DNA of 64,000 nt from Pomacea canaliculata (lineage: Eukaryota > Mollusca > Gastropoda > Architaenioglossa > Ampullariidae), in assembly GCF_003073045.1 (NCBI RefSeq), contig NC_037594.1:24930927-24994926 (forward strand). The letters are read 5' to 3'. Below, piece by piece: positions 12,718 through 24,700 of this stretch. Each line of letters begins with the position of its first letter. Within the stretch, counting starts at the first letter, position 1. A program made the position numbers and the translations under genes. The notes under the pieces are model-generated. The model searched no databases, had not been told where the DNA came from, and was given only the letters and a program-made list of their open reading frames with translations.

Positions 12718-15700
12718 TCAGAGAACGATGGAAGTGAAGTGGAAATGGGGAAAAAAAAAAACTTTTTTAAAAAAGATACACACTGCAAAATCTTGGTAGG
12801 ATCCTGTGGTTGCAAGTGAGATGTTGCCGGCAGATGCTCCACTGCTTACCGTGGTCTGGGAAAACAGGTCACCTTGACCAGCATTCACATGCTGATCATT
12901 CTTGGCGGTTGCTCCAACTTTTCCGCGTTGTATGCTCTCTTGAAGAACTTTGCGCGCCCGTCGGAGAGAACGACGACGCATAGTGTGATTCATGTTGGGT
13001 GTCTGAAAAGAAAGAAATTGATCGTGGACTTAAGTGTTCAATAAGGAAAGTCTAGTGACATTCTAAGCATTTTACCTTGAAACTAATACACACTTTTACA
13101 TTTTGTGATGACCATATGCTATAAAAGTCTGATAGACTGCATACTATATCTAGGTGTCAAGCTATATGTTCAGATATCAGAGATGTTCAATCTATAGTTG
13201 TTATTTTGCCAACTTAAAATTTTGTGACTCTCATACACTAGTGGAGTCTTATGGATTGTGTACTACGTCACTGTGAAAATATATAGGTCACAGTTCTAGC
13301 TTGCCAACTGTGCCTCTTGGCCCCAGTTATTACAGAAGTCATTTCTACTGAATAGTCATCAAACCTATCTCATCTTTGCCACACATAAAATTTGTCCATG
13401 CTTGTTCTAGATGACCTGTGATGGTTGATGGTTACAAATTTTACATGCGGATCATACATACCTCTTGCCAAAATTGTCTTATGAAATAGTGGCAAAATAA
13501 AGCCTTGACTATATTCCCAACATTGGTTGTAGAAACTATTTATAAAGGTTCCTACAACCTTCACAAATTATCCACAAAATTTTAGATGAAGTTTAAAAAA
13601 TGTATCAATGATAAAAGGACAGACATTTTGCAAATCAATTGGTCAGAACTACATTTTGTGATCAAATACAGTGTGCAGTTGAAAGATTTAATCCATGACT
13701 GTTGATCAATAAACATTTAACAGGGTTAACACAAGTCTGACCACAATGAAAATAAAGACCTTCAAAGAACCTGAAAGACTGTTCTAAGGACCATTCGAGG
13801 ACATTTGCATAATGTGCATACCAAACTATTTACGTCATATTTCATTTATTACAGACTAAAGAAGGAAGATATAACTTGGAGCACAATTTATGTTTACTGT
13901 TGAAACCTGCAAGCTGCAATGCACTAAAACATAAGTGTTTTCACATGCATGCACCTAAGCAATTGCTCACCTTGGATGATAAGGTAACCCTGGAATATGG
14001 TGAAGGAAACACAGAACTGTGCTGTATGCGGCTAACTGAAGCTGGTGTTCTAGGGGTTTCATTCAACTTTGATGGAGACAGCACATGCAAACAAAATGGT
14101 TAGTAAAAAAATTAGAGCTCATAAAAAAGATTAAACAAAAATGAGCAACAAATCATGCTTTTTCTGTAGCCATTTTTAGCTTTTCAGCACAGGTCATTGC
14201 CATCTTTGCAATATTGTAAATGTTCCAACCACTCATAGATAGGCTTGCATTGACTGTTATGCCTTGATTGGCTAGTTAAAGACCATGTACTCGCCGCTAC
14301 CGCCGTTTTTCCATCTGCCAGCAAGGGGAAGCAGTCGATCCAGACATCCATCACTATCACCATTTTTGCACTAGAATCCTAGCCAAGGAAAAATGGCCGC
14401 ACTGCCTTGAGGGAAAGATAAGGGCTAAGGGAGTAAAGCCCTACAGAAAATCTTGATGCTAACATGGATCAGGGGGCGAAAACTTTCCAAGATGAGAGTA
14501 CTGGCCATGGCCCAGCATCTACGTGTTCACGACCAGGTCTACAAAGGTTCACTTGGAGAGGAGTTGGGGTACCCAGTGTATAATGCTCAATGTAAGGACC
14601 ATGGATATACACCACAAAAGAGACAATATGCCGGATCAGTCAAGGCCCGCATCAACGACAACCATGCTCCCTATCAGCAGCTCAGAGTGGGGTCAGCAAG
14701 AAGTATAGAAGTGTGTCAAAACAGAGACCAAGCTGAGAGGGAACATTCATAGGCATGTGGAATACATGCACGTTACACCAGTGCGACAAAGTTCAACAGC
14801 TTATCCACGAGCTTAAAACGGTACTACTGGGACGTTATGGGACCGGTGGAGGTCAGATGGACAGGATTTGGGGAAACAACAATGGACGACAGCCACAAAC
14901 TGTGGTACAGTGGAGAGGATGCCAGACATGAGTACGGCGTGGGATTTTTCGTGCACAAGCAGGGGATGTCATCAGCTGTATACCCATAACCAGCAGGCTG
15001 ACCTCCATACTCAGCTAAGCCACAAAATATCACCATTGTCCAAGTATACGCTCCAACCTCCACTCACAGAGACCACGAAGCGGAGTTTTATCAAAAACTT
15101 AATAAGGTTGTGAAGGCAGTACCTAAAAAGGACATTTTCGTTGTACTACTGGATTGCCAAGGCACCTAGGAGGGTAGTGGACACCACTGTGGTCAGATGA
15201 AGAACTGACTTACAAAGGTCAAAGACTGGACTGGTCGTCCTGTATAGGAGCTGCTATCACCCACAATAGGCAAGAGTGGCAGGCCCTGTAAGCTGCTGCG
15301 TCTATCCATGTCATCCCCCCAACAAGTGCTGGTCAAGTGACAACTGACTTTCTGATGCCATGAGAGTAGCCCACCCCTTTGACACATCTCAGTGAAGGGA
15401 GATTAGGTTTGCTTGAGAATTACCTGCTCTTGTAGCAAGTTGATCATCTCATTTTGCTACGTCTATTGCAACACAGCAGACTCAAAAATCCACAAATATG
15501 TTTACACTTAATGATTACTAATCAACCACAAATCCATTTGTATAATATAGAAGCTGTGATGATTTACACACCAATAAAACTCTTAAAACCCTTAATTATT
15601 TGCACATGCTCATAGCCTGCTATAGTTTTAAAAACATATGGACCATAAATTGGTACACTGTCAGAGTAATTTCAAATTTTCTACATTCAGTGTTTCCATG

Positions 15701-18700
15701 TTTGAACAAACTTTCCAAATACAGTAAAACCTCAATTTTGTAGATCCTTGATGCAATGATTTCTTCAATATAACATTCATTTTTTGGAGGTCCTGGCAAA
15801 AGCCCCACATACCCAATGCTTTTCAACCTTCGATCATACATTCCGTGAATTCTTGTTTTCTTCTGTATTTTTCCTTGGATTTAACGTTTTCACTAAGAAA
15901 ATGCCCCAACACTGCTCACGGCTGCATTTTATTATAGTATGCTGTGCATGTACCGGCACTCCATACAGCGAATGTGTTTTCATCCTGCCAGCCATTGTTC
16001 CACTTTTACAACATAATATATTTAGACAGGATTGTAATTTGTGGTACCTATCGTACTTTCTCCATGTTTGAATGTAATCTGAAGCAAATAAAAGTGTTTT
16101 CTTGATGTAACGTTTTCCTCGATTTAATATTTATTTTTGGCGGTCCCTTGAGAAACATAAAATTGAGGTTTTACTGTACCTGTCTACTGCAAGAACACAA
16201 ACAGCGATGGGCCATACCACAGTATGTACACCTCCAACAAATCATGCGTATTGTGAAAACATGGCAAACTGTGATTTCTTTCCAAATGCAGTTAAGAGCT
16301 AATATGAGGTGCAGCCAAAGTTGAGCTCTAAATCAAGTAGTCAATGCCTAGTTGAAATGAGGCAGCTACATCATCAGACAAAATAGGAGACTGTAAAAAA
16401 GTTTGAATGATTTTAGTGGGTACCTTCAGCTTTACCTGAACTTGAACTGACACTGAACTATCAGCCTAGAATAACAAAAGAAAGAATATAAACATGTGCT
16501 TATATGCATAAATGTTAATTAGTAGCAAAAAAAAAAAAAAAAAAAAAAAAAAATAAAATAAAAAAAAGCCAGGAAAAATCTTGAGTAAAGTATAAATAAA
16601 CTTTTCTAGCTTGCAGAATAATTGGCGAAACTAAAAGATCCCAACAGTAAAATTATTTTAAATGACTGCAGACACTATAATGCTTCAAGTACAAGGTAAG
16701 TGCAAGTCATATGCAATCTTCTACCTTGCGAGCCTTCAGTGGTGTTCTGCCAGGAGTGTTGACAATTCGCCGCTTTGCAGGTGTGTTAGAGGTTGGCTTG
16801 CTGCCAAAAATCATTTCTTCTTCCATTTGTTTGGCTTTACTTTTGAGCTAGAAAAAAATTACGAAAAAGGAAGGAATATAGTTATCCTATTAGGGCACCA
16901 AAGACTAGAAATTGCTCACATCAGTAGCAAATAGTTATGAGTGAAATCACAAGAGATATTTAAATAAAACTTTTTTCATTATCTGAATGAAAAATACTTG
17001 TTTTTAAAAACGACACCAAAAGTCAAAACTAGATGCTATCTGAGACTGCAACAAGGACTAGACAATGTAAACACAGTACAAGACAGTATAGAGATCCTGG
17101 ACACAAGATACCAGTGAATACTGTATAATGTCATAAGAAATCCTGGACACTTTGTGAGGATAGTTTACCATATATTATGTCATAAGAGATCCTGGATACC
17201 ACACGAGCCCATAAGAGAACAGTAGATACTATGTGATGAGATCCTGGACACCAAGTACACAAAAGTGGACACAATGTGAGGAGAGAATGGGGCACCCCAG
17301 GGTGCAAGAGTAAAGCATGGGTGCCATAAGAGACCACTGGACACAATGTGAAAAAAGAACAGGTACTATAAAAGATCACTGGATACATAAGGACATGAAG
17401 CCGCTTAACACAAACATCAGAACATGAGACTACTTGACATAATGAATATGTGGACGGTAAGAGACTACTGGACAATGTGAGGACCTACAAGACTAATGGA
17501 TGCAATGTAAGGAAATAGACGTATCACCAGTCAGATATAATGTGGACAGATTGGAGAAACATAACAGACCACTGGACACAATATTAGATCATAACAGCTC
17601 AACACAATCTAGTATCATAGAAGTTTATTAAACAAAGAGAAAGAACATCATAGACAATAGTACAATGGTACAGAAACAAGAACATATAAAATTAACCAGA
17701 ACAAGAGGCCAGCATGAAGTGGTTCAGGGCTATCCTGTATGGTTCACTTTCTACTCCATTATGCAGTGATCTTATCAGATACAAATTAACCACCTCACTA
17801 TGTGACCTCACTATATCATCTACGAAGTAAAGCATATTAACTACCACACTCATCAGCTACAAAGCATATTAACCACCTAACTATTGTACCTCACTTTAGC
17901 ATATACAAACCCTTGCTTGTTTTTCCTGTTCTTTCTGTTCATGAAAGCTGTTCCACTGCTTTTCCACATATTCCGCAAAAAGAACACCCTCAATGAGAAA
18001 CTTCTTCTCATTCTGCTTTTCCCAAGCATCAATTTTTTCTTTTGTATCTTCTTCAATCTGGAAAATGAGAACAGAGATCTGGAAAACATGTGTCTTCCAC
18101 AGGATTGTTATCTTTCTGCCTGCACTGTTGCATTCATCTTTTAGCTTACTCGGGCATGTTTCTTAATGTGTTCCTGCCTGCTGTGACTATACATCACCCA
18201 GCGTTTTATGCATACTTCTCTCACATTTACTACTTTATATACACATGCTCGAAGAAAATGTATAGTTGTGCAAAAAAAAAGAAAGCCATATGTTCCCTCA
18301 TAGTCCTTATTATTTAACATTTTCATCAAGTTAAAATTTTGAGAATCAGGATCACAGGGTTCCCAGGGACAGGGATGGTGCCAAGTAAGGACCTTATAAG
18401 GACCTTTCGTGCATTCGTAAGGACCTAAGTGACAGTCATCAATGCTTAAGTTTTTCTCTTGTATGGTCGGAAAAATGTATTATTTATGAATCTGTGGTCT
18501 TCTCTATGTTCTCAAATACATGTATTTCTAGTAATAAATAATCAAAGAGTTAATTTTGATGCCTGTCTGCCATATTTAGATTAGATAACTTAAAAAGTGT
18601 CCTTAGCGCGCTGATAACATACACCATTAATGTTCCAAGTTTTCTAGAAATCTAAGTAATAATAATTGCAAAACCTGAAAGCCATTCTTTGGTGTAATAC

Positions 18701-21700
18701 AAAAGTCAGTTCATGTCTCTCTCTCGCACACACACTCTAATGGGAAGAGAGAAATAGAGTTATGCACAGTAGTACTAGAAGATCAAGGTTCAAGAAAGAG
18801 TAAGTTTCTAAAGACCTTTTGAAAAAAGAGCGTTTTTTTGCGAATATGGAAGGGCAACTAGTGTTGTACAGATGTGTAGACCAAACATTTTCTTGTGACT
18901 ACAAGGAATGCCAGGGCTTGGAGGATCAGATGAGGAATGAAACGAGTGTGATCCTAATGCTAAACCAAAGATGGAATGAGTCGAGACTGTCAAGCATTAC
19001 AGCCCATTTATTTTTGTTAACCTTGTCGTCGGTATTTTGCGCCAAAGTCGACTCCGAAAATAAATTTGTGGTAATATTTTATCGATATAAGGACTTGTAA
19101 GGGTCACAGAGAAAATGTAAGGACCTGTGTGAGAATTTGTAAGGACCGCATGGCAAATATAAGGACTTATAAGGCCTTACGGCGAAAATTCAATATGTAA
19201 GGACTTATAAGGACCTTGTAAGGACCTGGGAACCCTGGGATCATCTTATGTTGTAGGTTTATCGGCATATATATATATATCTGAATATAGGAAACACCAA
19301 CTAAGAGATGTTGCTGTACAATCAAAAGTTACGTATTACCATCAGGCGCTCTGAAAGATTTATCATACACACTCTAAATTCTAAAATAACTGCATAAAAT
19401 ACAAACCCGTGGAAGTTCCTTCATCAGCTTCTTCCTAGCTTTTTCTTCTCGTAGCAGTTTCCCTCCCCTGTCATTGAAGAAACGATTAGGGTCACTGGCC
19501 TTTTTCTGCAAAGATAAAACATTAACCCCTGACCCAATGGTGTTACCCACACCTTTCATAAATTCTCAGTCTTTAGCTATACCATGCAGGTAGTTATATC
19601 AATAATAAATGCATGATTTAATGATGTATGATCATAAAGTAGCTAGCTCTCAGTGCTTGAGACAAGAATGAGAGATGGACAACATACAAAGAACAGGATT
19701 TAGCATACCAGGGACCGTGTCTGTTAGACTTCAATCTTTTCTGTCTTTCATGACGTGACCTGTTATTTCTAAGTTCTTAGGTGTCTCACTCTGATGTCAT
19801 ACAAGACCAATAGAAGATGGAACTGGGTGGGGGGGGGGGGGGGCGCATTGGTGTTTTACGCCGTGCCAGCAACTGAGGCTATATTACGGCAAGCAGCCAG
19901 CCCTGTAAACAGATGTCACGTGCAGAGAAAGAACAGAGTGCCCGAGACGAGAAATGAACTCTGGGCAGCCAACCTTCACTGTATTGGTGACAGGCGCTAA
20001 CAGCGCTAACCGTTGCACCACCGGGCCGCTCGATGGAACTGGGTAACAAAAAGGAAGGATTGAGAGTTTCCTGAATCTGCAGAGGGAGACAAGCAGGTGG
20101 ACTAGTCAACAAATGAAAAAAAAAAAAAATGTTAGAAGATGGATTAGCATTATGCAGACTGTTGTTAAAAGTAATGCTCAAGGAATTTTTAGTGCACGTT
20201 TAAAGGATTTGATAGTGGGTAGATAGCAGATATGGAAGGGGAGATAGTTCCACTGTTTTGCTGCATAGTAATTAAAATCCTGTGACTATATTTTGTTGTT
20301 CTGGTGGCAGGGATAGTTAGCATACGGTCATCAGATGAAGTACAGAATTGTCTGGCTGGGATGTAGGTGAAAATAAGTTCAGAGAAATAGTCAGGGCAGG
20401 AGCCTGCAAAGAAATTAAAACACAGAACAGAAATGTACTGGATGAAAGAACAGTTGGGTAGCCAGTACAAAAAATGAAGGAGAGGAGTGACATAGTCCCG
20501 TTTCATAGCTCTCAGTACCAGATGTGTAGGAAAGTTCTGTACTTTCTGGAGTTTATAAATACACCACCTTGACATCATGACTGCACTACCAGGGAGCTAG
20601 ATACAATAAAAATGGAGACAACGGCTTTAATTTTCATGAGGCAGGAAAAGCAGTTACAAAGACTGCACCAGTTTTCACTGAATTTTCTTCTGAAGGCAAC
20701 AGTATTAATAAGGGTTAATTTTCAAACTAGACAGAATGAAGGCAGATCTACTAAAGGAATCTGAGCACATTCTCTTGTACGACTGGCTGTCCATGGACAA
20801 AATTTCTTGGACTTCTTTTGGAAAACAAATTATGGTGACAAGAGAAAAGTGAAAGGCAAAAAACAGCAAATACCTCAAATTCTAGCATTTCTTCCCACAG
20901 CCTTTCTCGCTTGGCGATCAGCTCCAGAATATCCTTGTGCATTTCAAAATAAGATCTCATTTTTTCTAGTTCTTGCTCATGTACTTCCAGCAGTTCCTCT
21001 GTATAATTCTCTGCAAGTTTAACAACAGAAACAGCCACATTTAATAAAGTTCTCTTCAAGTATACAATATTAACCACAAGTTTTGGAGCAAGTGGATTTC
21101 TCTAAACTTTAAAGTATATTTCCATTCCTAAAACCTAATCTCCCACCAACTCACCCAAGGAAAGAAAAAAAGAAAATTAGCCTTATAAGAAGTTTAAAAC
21201 TAATGCTGGCTGTACTTTATGTCAGTTTTTCAGAAAAAGCTGCCTGTTCTCTTTCCATTCTTCCCAATTTAAGGATGATTTCCATCCCTATATATATAGT
21301 TTATGTGACTAACAATCATCTGGAAACAGATCATTTAGTTGTATAAATATGTAGCCACCATTTCCAGCAAGCTCAACATCAAAAAGTTTTCTATTATTAT
21401 GTTTAAGATCTGGCAAAAGAATTAAAGAAGCAAGTTCTAGTTGGGTTTTTTTTTCCCCCCAAAGGAAAGCTGCATTCTGCTCAGAACTTCTTAGGTTCTC
21501 CTGGCAGGAGCAAGGCACTCTAAAGATTCCTTTTATAACACTATGGACAAACTCAGAATCACAACTAGTTTTCCAAAAATGTATTGCAAATAGGTCTCAC
21601 CATTCTAAACCCCTGATTGTCAAAATGCATTTAATCAAAGCCTAGGCAAGAAATCCACTGTTGTCCTCAAAAAGATGCCTGCTCACCGTGGAATCAGCGG

Positions 21701-24700
21701 CAATGAGAAACACGAGTTAGCAAAGAAGGAATCACTATGGAACAGCCCCATACTAATCTGTCTTTTCTGAAGGTCAAAACCCCCATCCAACATAAATGAA
21801 ACAAAACTTTGTGAGCAAGAATTTTGGTCAATTTAAGTTTCAGGTCTTATTTAAAGCTACAAAAAATGCCTTTAGACAGACAGGATGTTCTTGCAGTCTG
21901 GCAGGTCTATTTTAGTTGTTTATTAACAAATGTTCATGAAGTGTGATCAAATTTATATTTTTCACACACAAACACAAAAAAATTATGGGGTACTCCAACA
22001 TTAAACTATCATTTTTTAAAGAAAGGGAAGAATAATAATCTCTACTGACCTTCTAAGTAAGGGAGGAAGGTATCCCTTTGCTCTTTACTGAAGTAACAAC
22101 GTTTCCACCAGTCCACCAGCTCACGACGCATCCCCTCCACAAAATGCTGAAGATTGTCATACTTGAGTTGCTCACAACGTAGGATCTCTTCACGTAAGCT
22201 AGCAGCCACACTGTTTTTATGACCTGGGTGTTTGGACTCAAACTCAGCTCTCTCTGACTGAGGGATGCCCAGTCTTTCCCAGAGAGCCCGCACCCGTGTC
22301 CACAAGTCTTGCACTGTCTGATGTAGCTCTCGATTCTTCTTTTCAAGCTGTTAACATGAATATCTCTAACTATACTAATTATACACTTTAATACACGTAC
22401 ATAAATTCTACCTGTAATTACATTTATCTTTCTTAACTGCAAATCCACTTTCAATTGCTTTCAAGACTTTCAAGCCCCATTAAGAGGCAGGATACACTAG
22501 TCAACACTGAAATTATTACTGGTAGCCTCATCCTTATGTTGGACTATTTCATTGCCTATACTATACATGACTTTCAACTTGATTGCCATTCTTCTCCACT
22601 TAAAGCCATAGTGGCCACCTTTCTGTGACTTTACCGTGACAGAGAGCAGCCAATGGTACCCTTTGTGAAACTACCAATCTATTTGACTTTACTGGCCTCA
22701 CATTACGGATTTTTTCCCAACCCCAGATGCCAAGACTGGGGATGATGACATAACAACAGATTACCTCCTGCAACAGTGTAGCCAGGGAACGCATGTTGTC
22801 TGTAGATAGCTGAAACATTTCGTCATCTTCACATATGAGGTCTCGTTCGAAAGATGTCTCTGGGTCATGGTCCATCTCATTGCAAAGGTCAACTATCCTT
22901 TTCTTGATACAGACAAACTCCCCGTGGCGTTTCTCCTGGTGAAATTAATTAGTTATTATTAATCATAAGGCAGTCTGCAGTGCTTATTTATAAGACTTCA
23001 ACAGATGTCAGCCAAAAATCAAGTAAACAAATAATATATAAAATCTTAAAAGATAGCAAAAAAGATGCACAGTGTGCCTTGTGGGATAATGTAAGCTCTT
23101 GTAAAAGTAGCATTACATGCAACATGAAAGTCTTGTTTAGTAGAATTTATTATTGTTGATCAGCGCAGAGAGTGTCACCTGATTTGGTTGTAATGCTATG
23201 CAATAAATGTGCTCTATAATTATTACTATTGATGGTGATGTTTGGTCCCTTTCCCCCATCTTTACCACAGATGGTACTTATTAAAACCTCAATGTGCTTG
23301 AAACAGAGTGGGAAAAAGAAGTATTACTGTAGAAGTGCAAACTCAAAAAAATTACACAAAAATTTAACTTATTTTTTTTAACAGATCACCTACTAGCTTT
23401 CTGGTGGACATTGTGAAGGAAATAGTCAAAAAATGATTCAACTGACCCTCTCAGCCTCCAGACTCTTGACATGGGTCTCCAACTCCTGCAACTGGTGACG
23501 TGATGGCACCACACCTGAAGGGATGTAATAAGGAGCAGAGCACAGCATCTCACACAGTCGCTGGTCTTCCTCGTGCAGCTTTTTTAATGTCCTCATGCGT
23601 TCCTGCTTTTCCCGATTCAATGTTTCTAAACGGCACCGCAGCTCTTTTTCACGTTGAACCATGGACACATTTTCAAGGACCTAGTACAAGACAAATACTG
23701 ACATAAGCAAATTTTTTTACTGTTTATATCTAGGGAAATTGCTATACCTGGCCAGGATTATAGAACCTATGTTACTGAGTAAATGATCTCATGAAGCAAA
23801 GCAACTTTAGTCTTCAATAGTTTCAGGAAAGTCATTAACTCTTTTTAGATTTCTTTTAGCTGTGTGCAGAGGGCACTTGACTTTGGAGCAGACTGGCTAA
23901 GGCCTTAGACCAGCAACTCCCCCTCCCCCATCCCACTTCCCAACCCAGCAGATCAAATAAAATAAAAAGGTGACAGGAGAGGGCTGGGCTCTAGATGTGA
24001 TGAAACTTACAGGTTACTGCCCAAATCCTTTTGTTTTAGCATTTCCACACTAGTCACAAAAGTTTAGTAAGAGATGTGCTGACAATAGAAGGCAAGACAG
24101 AAAAAAGGTCACAAAAATCATACTATAATTTTTTTTAAATGTACTTTCCCTTTATGCCTGATTTCATGTTAAGAAAAAGAGAAAAACATTGTACAGGTAA
24201 ATGACTCACATGTGTTTTGCAAAATACTTACTTTAGGAAGAGGTAAGGAGAGCTCCAGGCAAAGCTGAGACAAATCATCAACATAGTGCTGGATGTTGAG
24301 TGCCATCTGATCTCGCAGCTGCTCCTCCTCACTGACCATTTCTTTCATCAGGTTACACAGATGCATGGACACTGTACTGGCCCTGTTGCCCACTTGTGTC
24401 TCATCTATACCGATTTCTTGCCAGATAAGGTACAGCTTGTCCAGCGAAATGTCCAGTTTGCTGGTCACTTCATCTTTTATTTGTTTCTTGCTGAAGAAGT
24501 AGACAGAATCTTTTACTCATATGTGTATACAGCTGATGTGCAAGAAGGTATCTGTGTAAATAATTACTCTAATAGTAAGCACAAATCTACAGTTCAGGAT
24601 CTGGGTGAAAACCAAGACTGACAGTGCTATTTTATCTTGATGCTAAGAGATTAAATGTGTGTTAGAAATAAAATAAAATTTAGACATTATTGCTAAAATC

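Noticed and set aside
17131..17475. 114-codon minus-strand frame
   Set aside because: It is composed of the intronic degenerate repeat; no domain.
19980..20031. tRNA gene at the SINE head
   Set aside because: A- and B-box-like segments are present but the molecule cannot fold to a full cloverleaf and continues into the SINE body with flanking target duplications.
22053..22454. 133-codon minus-strand frame overlapping PRC1 exon 5
   Set aside because: It is the wrong frame of the exon and crosses its acceptor; only the other frame continues PRC1 homology.
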